Shown here: positions 36,209 to 47,399 of the stretch, piece after piece
Layout of the letters: each line of letters begins with the position of its first letter
Numbering within the stretch: position 1 is the first letter of the stretch
Source: Isoetes taiwanensis
Lineage: Eukaryota > Streptophyta > Lycopodiopsida > Isoetales > Isoetaceae
Direction: 5' to 3'
NCBI GenBank assembly: GCA_021234155.1
Contig: JAJEKV010000293.1
Span: 248,001-312,000, forward strand
Length of the DNA stretch: 64,000 nucleotides
The notes under the pieces: model-generated
Told to the model about the DNA's origin: nothing
The model's database searches: none
The model's input: the letters and a program-made list of their open reading frames with translations, nothing else
Translations under genes and position numbers: made by a program

Positions 36209-38391
36209 TTATAGTATTTTTCCCAACAAACATGGGCCTTCGTCATGAATAGAATTTCCTAAGGTCAAAATGAAGATTTTAGCTTCATATGGTCCCACGT
36301 TATGGCCATTTCTGGCGTCATCCAATTTTCTTGTTTCCACATCATACAGATGCAACGATTCGAGGTCTCCAACTACTTTTGCTCCTTCTAAAATTGACTT
36401 TTCACAATGAGCGTTTCTCTCCGCTATTTTTACAAGTGTCTTTTTCCCGAAATCTCCAACGGCGAAAATATCTTGGCTTATTTCTGTTGCCAGCAATAAC
36501 TTTGCACGCATCCATCCAGTTCCATTTGCGGCTTGCTGCTCTTCACTGAATGCATCTGTACAATGGTTCTGATTGGATTTAATCTGAAAATATTCTTCAG
36601 TTTTCTCTTCATCTGTATCAGCCCTCTCTTGTGCAATATTTTTCAAAACAAATGGGTCATCCCAATAATGCAAATTTGTTTGCAGGATCCGATCAGTTGG
36701 CCCATGAGGATTTTCGGCTGGCAGAATTTGGCTGCCATTAGCGATTTCGGCCAACAAAGGGTGTCTTTGGCTCAGGTAGATTATGCGTGGGCACAGGGTG
36801 CGACTGTCTGAGCATTGGCGGCGGTTTGCTTCTGTGCTCCCAATCTCCAGATTTCCATCAGATGGATTAGCTTTAAACAAAATTTCATCTAATACAGCTG
36901 CTGCTCCATTATCTTGAATTAGGGCATGCATTATCTCAGGATCATCTCCAAATAGATCCAAGACATCTTGAATATCCTCCTTTTGTCTTTGTTTGGCCTT
37001 GGGGCTGTTCCATCTGCTTTGCCATTGCATAATTCTTATTGTTGCAATCTTTATAATAGTACAGACCGTTATCTGCAGCAATAAATTTGGGCTCTTCAAT
37101 CGTAAACCCATCAGGGTTATCTCCAACTGCTGCATAATGATCTGAAATGTCTTCGTCTGCTTCTTGTTCTTGGCTCTTCATAATCATTGCAAGAAGTGCA
37201 TCTTTATGTGCAATGAAATTTTTACATTCGGGCATCTCCTTTGCCACTACAGCAGCCATATTCTTCAAGGAAACAGTAATTATGGGTCTTTGTATAAAGA
37301 TCTCGTCACTAGCCTCTGACATTTTTATGCTTCAATCCCTGCAGCCCAAGTTTACCTTTATTAGGATGCTTAATCTCTTCTTCTGCAGCCTTAATTTGCA
37401 TCAATGGAATCAGCATCGGTGGAATCATCAGACTAATTGATGCTTCCCAAGGAATAAGCATGAGGGCACTAATATTATCGATTAGAATGGCCCAAATGAG
37501 ATTTCCTTCTCTCTGCCATAAGACTGAGTTCTTCACAAAACCTTCAATATAATTTGCAGATGCCTCTATTACAGATGCCTTTGTTGCAAATAGGGAGATA
37601 GCATAATAGTCTGCAGCCGCTTTTAAATCAGGGTCTTCAGCCTCTTCTGAATCATGGGTCCCAAATATATTTGTTTCTCTTGCTGGCCATGAGCATAATG
37701 CACCATATTTAAGATTTGGTTCTTGGATTGCATCTTCGGCTAGGACAAGAATACCATTCAGGAAAATCTTTTCTGCCTCTTCTTGGTGTCTTCCAGCAGC
37801 ATGAACTCCATCATTACCAATGGCCTCAATCCCATGGTTGCCCAACTCATTATTTATATCTGAAATTCGTCTCTCTCGTTGATCTTGTTCTTCTGTATTT
37901 ACAACAGGTGCAACAGTTTTATCTGGGTCTTCATTTATAGCAGCCTTCAAAGGCATCCCTTCTGGAATATCAAAGCTCTGTTGCATTTGGCCAGAAACGG
38001 GTTGTATACTTCTGTCATTGGCCTCTGTTTGGCCAAGAGCCATGTTTCTTGCTGCTTCAGTTATTAATCTTTCATGTCTAATTTTGGATAGACAGAATCC
38101 ATGATCGGCTACATACTTCAAGATGATTAATTCATCACCAGAATCATTTCCAATACAGTGAATCACGAAATTTTGACTTTGCAGGTAGCAAGAGTCTGAT
38201 TTGTTATTACCATTCTTGGATTTCTCTCTTAAGGAATTAAATGCTTCAACGATGAGTAAACCCATACATCCATAAAATAGTATCAGCATGGCTTGACAAA
38301 TTCGCTCAATCTTCGCTGAAATGCTTTGGAAATATCTCATCCTTGATTCAGCAATTGGTGGCGGTTCTCCTACATCTTCATGCATTTCCAC
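36209..38391 (-). pseudogene. Captured ORF inside the LTR element, armadillo-like, frameshifted
   Basis: Three overlapping minus frames follow each other: 38391-37309 (360 aa), 37322-36942 (126 aa) and 37135-36209 (308 aa), as one protein of roughly 720 residues with two frameshifts. The start codon is 43 nt after the primer site. The N-terminus has a hydrophobic segment (AMLILFYGCMGLLIVEAF). Later parts have alpha-helical, repeat-like text such as DPDLKAAADYYAISLFATK, MPECKNFIAHKDALLAMI, DVLDLFGDDPEIMHALI and GAAAVLDEILFKANPSD, resembling armadillo (ARM) repeats. No retroviral motif is present. No introns are evident, which suggests capture from spliced mRNA. The ARM call is by eye. Confidence 0.55.
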
Positions 38392-38433
38392 TTTCTCTAA
38401 TTGCTTCTTTACAGGTCGAGGATCTAGAGCGAA

Positions 38434-38446
38434 GGCTCTGATACCA
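38434..38446 (-). other. Primer-binding site (initiator tRNA-Met)
   Basis: Minus-strand TGGTATCAGAGCC, the classic plant site complementary to the 3' end of initiator tRNA-Met, immediately after the 5' LTR. Confidence 0.9.
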
Positions 38447-38643
38447 TCTTAAAATATAGAATAGTGGAATAGATTGGATTAGATTGGGAACAGCCCCCAA
38501 CGTAGCATGTACAAATATATTGGATGGACATGTCTATTCACCTAAAGACATGACTCTCTACATGACTATGACTAGGACTGCCACATCAGCGTGGCGACAT
38601 GGCTCTTGCCATGTCAGCTATCTTGATCTATATGATCATAACA
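38447..38643 (-). repeat. 5' LTR of the captured-ORF element
   Basis: 197 bp, full version of the LTR, beginning TGTTATGATC on the minus strand. It ends 67 bp from the ATG of the oxygenase gene on the opposite strand, so the two may share or compete for promoter sequence. Confidence 0.88.
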
Positions 38644-38648
38644 CAAAG
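38644..38648. repeat. Target-site duplication CAAAG (right)
   Basis: Exact match to 35830-35834. Confidence 0.9.
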
Positions 38649-38710
38649 ACCATAATACTATCTCCAATAATCCAGGGGCTGTGTGAAGGCACTGCTGAGT
38701 TTTGGGTAGA

Positions 38711-39804
38711 ATGGGGATAGAGCTCCTCTTGTTTGTGTTAGCAGCATGGATATGCATATGCAGCTACCTGCGCCGGCGAAGAGCTCGGTATATTTCATCT
38801 TTGGATCCTGTCAAGGATGCCTGCAGCATCTATTTTGCACTCTCCTATGTCGAATTTCCTTTCCTCTCCGAAAAGGCCCTTCAATTTTCCCTTTTCCGCA
38901 CCTACGGCATTCCCACCATCTCTTCTCTTCTTTCCCATACTGGCCGATTCGTAAGAACTCCTGCAAAACGAGCCGATGATACTCAAATTTTGATTACCGA
39001 ATTTTTGGCCCATCATTTGGACAGTGACAGAGGATCTTACGCTCTGCGCCGGATGAATCTTATCCATTCTCAATATGACATCTCCAGTCAGGATTTCTTA
39101 TACACTCTAGCCCTCTTTGTGTTTGAGCCTGCAAGATGGGCTTCTAGGTAGGTCAGTCTCCATGGAAAAACATTTCAATTTTTTGTTCTTAATTTGACAA
39201 CGGAATGAATTGGTTGTGCAGATTTGGGTACAGAGAATTCACAGAAGCTGAGAAGCTTGCTTCGTTTGTGGTGTGGCACGACGTTGGCATAAGAATGGGA
39301 ATTAAAGGCATTCCCAGCACAATCCAAGAGCTGAAATTGTTCTACGAAGATTACGAGAAAAAACACATGGTTTTTGCAGAGACGAACAGGGAAGTGGCAG
39401 ATGCGACTGTGGATTTACTGCTAAGCACCATGCCTGCAAATCTAAATTCTGCATTAAGAAAAGTAGTATACAGCCTGCTGGATGAGAGGCTATTAAAATC
39501 CTTCAATTATCCGAGGCAATCTACTGCAGTCAGGTGGCTGGTCGAAGGGATGGCAAAATTTTTATTGGGAAAATGGATATGGTATTTTATGCCTCCAAGG
39601 CCATTCTGCATGGAACGGGCAAGAATTACTGTAGATTCGAGTCCTAATCCAGTCTGTGATCCGGATGTTCGGACCCTTTTAAAATATCAGCTATACAGGC
39701 CTGTAATTTATAAGAATGGTTACCAGCTCTCTAATTTGGGGCCTCTCAGTGCTGGTAAAGTCGGAATTGCCTGCCCTGGTCCTCTCCTCTGCCCTTTGCG
39801 CTAA
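38711..39804 (+). CDS. mpaB/rubber-oxygenase-like protein (DUF2236), two exons
   Basis: Exon 1 is 38711-39147 and exon 2 is 39222-39804, joined by a 74-bp GTAGGT...TGCAG intron that keeps frame, for 339 residues. The N-terminus MGIELLLFVLAAWICICS is a membrane anchor followed by RRRRAR, suggesting an ER protein facing the cytosol. The family core is clear: a HHLDSDRGSYALRRMNLIHS helix, SSQDFLYTLALFVFEP, RFGYREFTEAEKLASFVVWH and VGIRMGIKGIP. In the ER-bound oxygenase mpaB/rubber oxygenase family such His and Arg residues line a haem or metal site. The plant role is not established. The start is the ATG at 38711; an in-frame TTG at 38702 is less likely. It has no stops or frameshifts and is the best intact gene here. 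A retrotransposon ends 67 bp upstream. Confidence 0.9.
39148..39221 (+). other. Intron of the mpaB-like gene
   Basis: 74-bp GT-AG intron (GTAGGT donor, TTGTGCAG acceptor), T-rich near its 3' part. It splits an Arg codon (AG/A) in WASR-FGYRE. Confidence 0.85.
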
Positions 39805-41242
39805 AACAATTATTCTGTAACACTCAAGTTGCAGAGATCATAGCAAGCTTCGACAAAGTTGCATTAAAAATATCGTCTCCAGTTGTTGCATAATAAGTAG
39901 ATTTCGATTTGGATACGGTTGTTGTTTGAGACACTTGCCTTAAAAAGGTTATAAAAAGGTTAGTTGGGCCAGTTGGCACGTTAAAATACTTCCTTCCTTT
40001 TTTTAAAAAGTCAAATCTTGTTGGCCTGTCTTCTCTTATTTTAAATTCGATTCAATTCTCTTATTTTATGGCATGTAGTCAAATGGTCCAATTGCATAGT
40101 TGATTTTGATTTTATCACTCATATATAAAGCAATATCAATTTTTGTTTTATAAAGCAATATCAATTTCTGTTTGATAAATATTTGTTTGATGCTATTTAT
40201 TTGAAGCATCCTCGTGATGATACGTATGTGCAAATAAAATTTTCAAAAAAGAATGCGGCATTTATGATATGCACTTATTGTGCATTTATGGCGGCTATGG
40301 CGGCTAAAAGATTGCACGGCCTTTTTCCTGTTTCGTCCTCTGCCTTGGCTATGTCGGATCTTGGAGATCCAAGAGCTCCAATGGTTACCTATAGCTCTGC
40401 GGCCGACTTATAATTTGGTCAAAGAGGGGATCAATGGTGAGAAGATTTGGGATTTTGTTGTGGTTGGAAACATAGGATCGCAGAAGGTTTGAAAGAAAAC
40501 CCAGCCTTAGGAAAGGGGGTTGAGCTGGATCATCAAGCATACTAAGAATGTTTCAAGGCAAATCGGCCACTTAGAGGTAGGTTTGAGTATGATTTAGGCA
40601 TGATGTTCCCCTTCTTTGTTCTGGAAGTAATCATCTTGGCACTAAGAAGCAAAGTTATGCCCTATTTGGGCCAATTGGACTCTGTTGGGCTCAATTCCAG
40701 ACATACCTGGCCCCAAACCCATCGTTGTGGCCAAATCGATGGCTGCAGTTCATAGGGATCTCCACGGCCTTTAGAGCATTCCAGAGCTTTGAGCTTTCAA
40801 TGTTTGGGTTAGTAGAAGAACAAGATTAAAAAGCTCATTCGTCTATCAGGTACTTCATCTTCCAGGATCTTGCATTTCAACAACGCATTTGTAAGCAAGC
40901 ATGAGCTTCTGTTTGTTGTCGCAGACAAGGCAGTTTCGTCAAAACAACCTACAAGGCAGTTTCAGAGACAAAACGGTAAAAAAAGGGTATGCTTTTTAAT
41001 CGCTTTCCCTGTATCTCTTCTTGCTCAAGCTGCGTCCACATTGCCACTATAGGGGTTGCATTGTTCTTCTCTATCATTTGAAATCTCTATGATAGTTTGA
41101 TGTTGCTTAGTCTTTTTGCTTTAGCAACTACACGAATACATGACCATTATCTGACAGATATTATTCTGTGAAAACTGATTCTTTTATGTCAAACTTGGCA
41201 TGCAATGCTGGCGAAATAATCATTACTTTTTTATCTGCATAT
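39805..41242. other. No gene recognised
   Basis: 3' flank of the oxygenase gene, AT-rich to about 40250. Short frames at 40183-41052 have no domain. At 40260-40520 and 40850-41050 the composition is more coding-like, perhaps remnants. Confidence 0.4.
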
Positions 41243-41247
41243 ATTAA
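41243..41247. repeat. Target-site duplication ATTAA (left, outermost)
   Basis: Matches 62008-62012 exactly. It marks the insertion of the solo LTR that now contains the whole nest. Confidence 0.82.
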
Positions 41248-42636
41248 TATGACGTCCCCTGCTTCTTATACGATGCACCATCATATTCGAGGACGGAGCA
41301 TTCCCCCTGATAGCCAACTGGCAGGGGCCATCCACCTGACTCCACTCCCAGTGGAATGAGCCAGCAAGGGAAGAGTGGATGTGTCATTCACCCGTCTCCC
41401 TTCGGGTCGACCTAGCGTGAATAACAATGAGCACATAACACAATATAACAATACAATCACCTCGAGGTGTGAACATCATATCCTCATCAATATAACATCA
41501 TCAACATGTACACTAACAGTAAAAGGGAAATCCTACCCAGGGCTCAAACTCAAGGGGGTATGACTGACGGCTTGGGCCTCCTCAAGTCATTGCAGACAGA
41601 ATTCATGGCACATGGATTTGGCTGGCATAAGAACATGGCTAAGGGTAGTCCACTCCATCCGCCCCTCCTGTGCACACTTTGCAGATTGGGTTGAAAAGTG
41701 TTGGGACCGGACCGTAGCCTGCCAGGTGCGTAGCCGAAAGGGCTACTGCTGGGTTGCATCTCCCCAGCCCTGATGAGGTAGGAAGAGAGTCGTCTCTCCG
41801 CCAGGGACTTCCATGCCCAACATAGGTGACTAGAGGGCATCACCCAATGGAGAGTGACGCATCACTCCACGGGTGTCGAGCTCATGCCCTGCCCACACGC
41901 AGTGGCAAGCCATTAAGCCTAGTCCACAGGGATCCCCGGTAGGCTTTACACACCAGAGGGATCGTTCTGTGTTGGGACAAGTACCCCATTGTTCTGCCGG
42001 TCTAGCCCCTCAACGCACAACCCGGTGGGCTCCTGTCACAGGCCGCAAGTAACTGGGAACTAGAAGGTTGCCTAGAATCATCTACTATACAGGCTTTAGA
42101 CCTCTACCCCCCTTCCCAATACATGGAGGTCAGAGAATGAAATACCAACATCATCATAGAACTGAAATGAAGAACATCATCTAATCTATCTACCTAAACA
42201 TCCAGAGTTAGGTTCCTTAGTTAGGGCTTATGATCTCGGGATCTACAAGGCCTCTATGGCTGAATGAATATGCCAAACTACCTTACTGCCTAGCCCAAAG
42301 ACGCTTTGCACAACAGAATGACTGATTACCTGCTCCTTGGCCCGCTCCAGATCCTCGGAACGCATCCATGTCCCTCATCTTGCTGAAGATGGCTGCTATT
42401 CCACGAGTTGTTGTGCAAAGGCGGCTTTACGGAGCCTGGCAATGCGAATTTGGTTCTTAGCTTGGCCGGAATGGCTCAAGAGGACCCTAATTGCGAAAAG
42501 GGAAAGGAGCTCTATGAAAAACCCTAAAATGCAAAGAGGGGAAAAGGTTTAGGGTTTAAGGGAAAACCCTTATATAGAAACCCTTAGGGTTAGGTTAGAC
42601 ATTGGCAAATGGGGTTTCGCCATTTGGCAATGGGGT
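41248..42636. mobile_element. Solo LTR, left part (outermost layer of the nest)
   Basis: Begins TATGACGTCC (canonical TGTGACG with one change) and resembles the LTRs of the next layer ('ccctgcccacacgcagtggc', 'ttaagcctagtcc', 'cccttcccaatacatggagg'). It is cut at 42636 by the minus-strand Ty3 element and resumes at 61822. Its two parts make an LTR of about 1.57 kb with ATTAA duplications and no interior of its own, as a solo LTR formed by LTR-LTR recombination should be. Confidence 0.78.
42632..42636. repeat. Target-site duplication GGGGT (left, middle layer)
   Basis: Matches 61817-61821 exactly, flanking the 19.2-kb middle element. Confidence 0.82.
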
Positions 42637-44259
42637 TGCGGACGCCCTCAGCTAAATATACGGCCCTACCGCATTACTTTTATAGAAATCCCCCATCCGT
42701 CCATCAACCGCATGGGCCTCCTCGTCTAACCCTTTTCGAGAGAATCCTAGTATGCTTGGCAGGGGGACACGAAGGTGTCTTCTTGGCGCCCTTCCCTATG
42801 GGCTCCTATCTGTGAAGCATAAACAACGTCAGAACTAGCAATAACAATACAACATACTACCTCGAAGGGTAGTCCATCACATATCCATAAGAGCAAAGAA
42901 GATAATCATAAACCATAAAACATAAGAGCTCCTACCCATGGCTCTGACTCATAAGGAGGATGACTGACTGGCTAGGGGCCTCAAGATAGAGCAGACCGAG
43001 TCATAACAATGGCGGAGGCTGGCATAAGACAATGGCTAGGGTTGACCACTCCATCCGCCTCCCTCCGCATACTACTTTGCGATGGGCTCAATCGTGCTCG
43101 GCATGACTCTAGCCTTCCGGATACGCAATCCCATGGCATCACCCATCGGGACTACTCCAAAGTTGCATCTCCCTCGGGTCCGCCGAGGGGGAAGGGTTGC
43201 ATCTCCCCTTCCGGGGTCTAGAGGTTCCACTGGCGGGCTAGAGAATCGTGGGCGACACACGATTCATACCCATGAACCCCCAAAACAAGAGCCAAGCCGA
43301 CACTTGCAACTCTTGAGAGGCGTGGCGACACCATCGCCTCAGAGGTGTCACCCATGCTCGCCCGGCCTCAAGTGACCGACCATAAGCCTAGCCCACTATG
43401 GGATCCCCCAGTGAAGCCCCCGGGCGGGATCCTCCCATTGCCTCTAGCCCTTGTGTAGTGCTTTGAGTCACATCATAGCCTCCATAGCCCTGCGGGGTTC
43501 CTATGCCGGCCGCAAAACTAATAGGAACTAAGGGATCTAATCTAGGAGCATACCATATGGCTCTAGGTCTCTACCCCCTTCCCAATACAAGAGGAGCAAA
43601 CATGATCAACCATCGCCACATAATCATCACATCATGAGAATAATCATAAGAACATCTTAACCTAATCATACAAATCTAACTTACGTTAGGGTTCCTTGAT
43701 TAGGGTTCAAGATGATGCATGAGGGTTCTAGGATGGCTCTACCCTAGATACAAGATACTAACTCATCCGGAATGTTAATTCCGGATGAACTACTATGACT
43801 ACTACTCTACATACCGCTCCCCGGCACTCCTCCCAATCGGGCGCTCCATGGTCTTCGAAGTGTCGAGGTAGCTCCCACTCCCTGCGATGCGCCACGCCCT
43901 GGGCCGCCATGCTATCTTTGTGCCCTGGTTAGGACGGTTCTCTAAGCCGAGTTTCGAGAAGAAGGTTCCCGTGACCGTTGGAGTTAAAAAGAGGCCTAGG
44001 GTTAGGGTTTAGGCCTTTATAGGTTAGCGCTCACATGTTATGCCACATGGCTCCAATAGGGTAAGACGTGTGGCGGGTGCCCAATAGGTTAAGGCCACGG
44101 AAAATGGTCTTAACCTAAGGTTGGCTAAAGTTATATGAATAACTTAGTCATGCCCCCTAGTGCCACAATCTATGGTATACAAGGCTATGAAGATAGACTT
44201 GTATAGTGAACGGGTCCAGGAATATACGTATTTATAGCGTATATTCCCCGAACGCCACA
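42637..44259 (-). repeat. 3' LTR of element B (1623 bp)
   Basis: Homologous to 60179-61816 along its whole length ('caataggttaaggccac', 'ggtctctacccccttcccaa'). On the minus strand it runs from TGTGGCGTTC to near GGACGCC...CGCA. Numerous small differences from its partner fall at CG and CTG words. Confidence 0.9.
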
Positions 44260-44270
44260 TTTCCCCCTTA
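44260..44270 (-). other. Polypurine tract of element B
   Basis: Minus-strand TAAGGGGGAAA directly before the TGTGG start of the 3' LTR. Confidence 0.82.
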
Positions 44271-44639
44271 GGACAAATGTCGGGCCCTCAAACATTGCGC
44301 TAAGGTGACGAATCTACACTAATCCTGCAAAAGCACACAACAAGAATATAAAACTTAACTCTATTGAAAAGATCAACTTTTCGTTAATTACTTATTATGT
44401 AATTATAAAGCTATATTTATAAGTTATACAAAATTATATAGCTATAACAACTATTATTATAAAAGTATACACACAATATTATTACAACAAATTTAGGAGT
44501 TCATAGTTAGTCTAAAATCTATGAGTCCTATCTTCTCGTAATGTGCTCCCCCCTTCATGCTTCCCTTCACTGGCCTGCACAAGTAGCACATTACGTTATA
44601 TAAGTTAATAAGTTTGTGGTTTTAGGGGACCACCCCCCT

Positions 44640-45100
44640 TACCTACCTCCTTGAGCCGAGCTCTAGCTCAAGGTTACCCTACTACCTTGCACTCGATCAT
44701 GGCCCCATAAGGATTTGAGCTTAAGGACCATTTAAGATGATCCTATCATTGCCCATGATCAAGTGCTACCTTGTACTCGGTTACCCGGTGCCGAGTACCC
44801 CTAGTGCATCATGCCCCAAGGGGTTTAAGCTAGAGAACGTCTCACGATCCCATCATCGCGCATGATCACTTTGACCTTCACCATGACCCTCCTACGGCCC
44901 GGTGTGCGTACCCGCGCGATCAAGCAAGCATAGAGAGCATCCGACGATGTCCCATCATCGCCCACCATGCCTCATTCCTCACTCACATGACCCTAATGGT
45001 CATGCGCACCTTTTGGTGCGTGTTGGCCTAGAGAATGCCTTAAAGCGCGATCCCATCATCGCCACACGTTCCAAGATTCCGCACATGCACTCTACTAACT
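44640..45100. repeat. Imperfect ~115-bp tandem repeats in element B 3' UTR
   Basis: About four degenerate copies, each with a 'gatcccatcatcgcncatg' phrase, a 'ttaagctagagaa'-like phrase and a 'ggt/cgcgtaccc' stretch. They lie between the chromodomain and the polypurine tract, a common place for tandem repeats in Ty3 elements. Confidence 0.6.
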
Positions 45101-45179
45101 AGAATACATGAGCCAGAACTTAAGGCTAACTAAGAAACATACTAAGCTAACCTCCTGGCAAGTCGGCGTCGATCAATTC

Positions 45180-45370
45180 GGAGACGACTCGCCCATGAAC
45201 TCCTTCATAAACTCTGGGTATTGCTTCTCCAAATCTTACTTCAATACCCAGATCGTGTCTTCCACGGGCAAGTGATTCCACTTGACCAACTACTGGAGGA
45301 ATTTAGATCACCTAGTCCTCTTGAATGACTTATCAAGAAGCAATTCAGGCACAATTTCAACTTGATCCTC
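45180..45370 (-). pseudogene. Chromodomain of element B
   Basis: Minus-strand reading KFLQ*LVKWNHLPVEDTIWVL then LEKQYPEFMKEF. The pattern FLVKW-x-x-LP-x-E-x-T-W-E is the chromodomain signature, which in chromoviruses steers integration to heterochromatin marks. Two stops interrupt it. Confidence 0.7.
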
Positions 45371-45399
45371 CGTCATTTCCAACAAAGTTGGAGTATCCA

Positions 45400-46400
45400 A
45401 AACCTCCTCAGGGTTAGGATCGTGCCTTTTCAATAGACTCACATGGAAGACTTAAGGTAGCCAAGAGATCCAACTTGTAGGCTTGAGAGCCCACTCTTCT
45501 CCAAGATCTTGAACGGACCGGCCCACCTAGGGGCGAGCTTCTTACAATTGCCGATGTGAAGCTTCCCTTTACTTGAGCCAACTTTACCTGCCACAACAAA
45601 ACAACTCTCGAGGAGTTTTATGTCTATCTGCTAGACTCTTCAGATGTGCCCATGCTGTTGAAGATATTCTCACACTTCTACCAATAGGTACTGCATATAT
45701 GCTGTTGTTGTTGAGAAACTTCCACCTAGGGCACTAGATTATGCCACATAACTAGGGTCAAGCATTGATAACTGTAACTGATCATGGAGGAGACATCTTC
45801 GATGACTCTTGCTTCATATTATTGTACGTAATTGACCCGGTGGATGTACTCGGCCCATTTGGATTACTTGTTCCAATCATAGTTTCTCAACGTGCTCTCC
45901 AAAATTGTGTTGGTGCGATCCCTTTGCCGATTTGATCGCAAATGATAAGCAAAACTCATCAACAAGTTGGTGCGCGTGCTCGTGTTGAAGAAGTCTTGCT
46001 AAACGCCGCTAAAGAACTTTTGATCTCTTTTGGTGATGATCGACCTGTGCTTTCCATGCAGCCTAAAAAAGAACTCTTATGTAGACCACACGGCTAGATC
46101 CAAGGCGGTGTCTATGGTGTGGCATGGCAAGTATGTGCCCTTTGATAAACTATATACCACAATCATCAAGGCTTCAAAGTTTCTTGTTGTCCTTGGAAGG
46201 CCCCGCTATGAAAACCATGCCGAAGACTTCCCACTTGGCGCCCGGGCACCGCCGCCAAGGTTCCAAAACTCCTGGAATTCGGAAGTTGTTCCCGCTTTTG
46301 TCCATGGATGCCATCGACATTCTTGGATATATTCGACTATCTCGCTTCTTCATGTCCCGGAAGTAGCTACTTTTAATCTGAAGTAGGCCTTTATAAATTT
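45400..46400 (-). pseudogene. Integrase of element B, decayed
   Basis: Fragments along the minus strand include VFGMVFIAGPSKDNKKL (Ty3 integrases have SMDFIAGLPK at this point, so the first catalytic Asp is changed) and, near 45580-45440, LAPRWAGPFKILEK and QAYKLDLL with HVSLLKRHDP, the GPY/F module before a chromodomain. Many stops separate these pieces. Confidence 0.65.
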
Positions 46401-46690
46401 TACATGGCCGAAATAGGGCTATTATCGTGTCCCGGAAAATTTTTCTTACTCCTTATGCTTTGAGTATAGTTGTTCTTTGACATTAAGGATTACCTTCCTT
46501 TTTAAATTATTTGAAGGTTTCTCTTCTTAATCCGTTCTTGCACTCTTTGTAAGGACTAGCCCATCATGTGCTTGAACTCCATGTTGAGGAAGCCGGCTTC
46601 TTCTATCTTCTTGCCGAATTCGCTTGCCAAAGTGGAGATGGCATTGCAAATTGCTGCTTCTCAAAAGCTTGCCAATGAGTGGCTTACATT

Positions 46691-47008
46691 TTAACATCTC
46701 CACGGGGCTGCATGCTCCTCCATTGATTTGTCAGAGATCACGATGTCGTCGAAGAGAATTGATGAAGAAATCATCCAAAGAATCTTCAAGATGTCGTTCC
46801 TCAAATGCATACAAGTTGGTGGAGCATTCCATAGACTTAGGGGCATTATTGTGAAATCATAATGCCCATACCGTGGTTCAAGGAGTCTTATAATTATCTT
46901 CCCCTTCATCCTTATTTGCTGATTGCCCCAGCCTTTAAGTCGATTTTCAGAAAAGAATCTTGCTTCTTGGGGCTGATCCATTATGTCGTTGCTTGATGAG
47001 CTGCCCAT
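46691..47008 (-). pseudogene. Reverse transcriptase fragment of element B
   Basis: QQIRMKGKIIIRLLEPRYGH, YDFTIMPLSLWNAPPTCMHL and ILFDDIVISDKSMEEH follow the Ty3 order up to the catalytic box, which reads FDDI (YVDDI or FDDI is usual). One 105-residue frame is open. Upstream and downstream RT parts are lost or shifted. Only about 300 bp separate this from integrase fragments, so RNase H is probably deleted. Confidence 0.8.
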
Positions 47009-47399
47009 GGTTGATATACATCTTTAGACTTCCATCTTGGCCTAAAAGGATCCCCAAGTTGATCAACTCCTAGCCCCGTTTTCTTGAGCTTTGCTAGCTC
47101 GAAAGTGCGATTCTATAAAGAGCCTTGTCGATCGGGCCTCCCCTCCTGCAAGAGTGATTTCAGACTCTATGCCTCTATAGAGCAAAAGCTCTCAAATTTC
47201 ACCCGGAGATATATCATGGGACTTCTTGATTAACTTAGAGATTGGCCGAGGCAGGCAAATCGCTTCAAGTAGCATCTTCCTTCTTACTCTTGTAGTCTGG
47301 TCGACAACCGTAGCTTATGTACGACCTCATTCCTCATGATGTACCTAAGTAATTGCTTTATCGACATGCGCGTTACGATTGGAATTACTTCCTTAACTT

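Larger units (their letters stand above)
35835..38643 (-). mobile_element. Small non-autonomous LTR retrotransposon carrying a captured ORF (2809 bp)
   Basis: On the minus strand it has a 5' LTR (38643-38447, 197 bp, TGTTATGATC...), a TGGTATCAGAGCC primer site for initiator tRNA-Met (38446-38434), an interior of ~2.4 kb, a purine tract AAGGGGGAG (35990-35982) and a 3' LTR (35981-35835, 147 bp). CAAAG duplications flank it. The interior has no Gag, protease, RT or integrase. It holds three overlapping frames (38391-37309, 37322-36942, 37135-36209) that look like one broken non-retroviral protein. The 3' LTR lacks ~60 bp present in the 5' LTR. The terminal dinucleotide at the R/U5 end is GA rather than CA. 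Confidence 0.88.

Noticed and set aside
38702-38710. TTG start for the mpaB-like gene
   Set aside because: Plant genes start at ATG. The ATG at 38711 gives a good membrane anchor.
42337-42552. Short ORFs in the LTRs at 41.2-44.3 and 60.2-61.8 kb
   Set aside because: They are not conserved in frame between the LTR copies.
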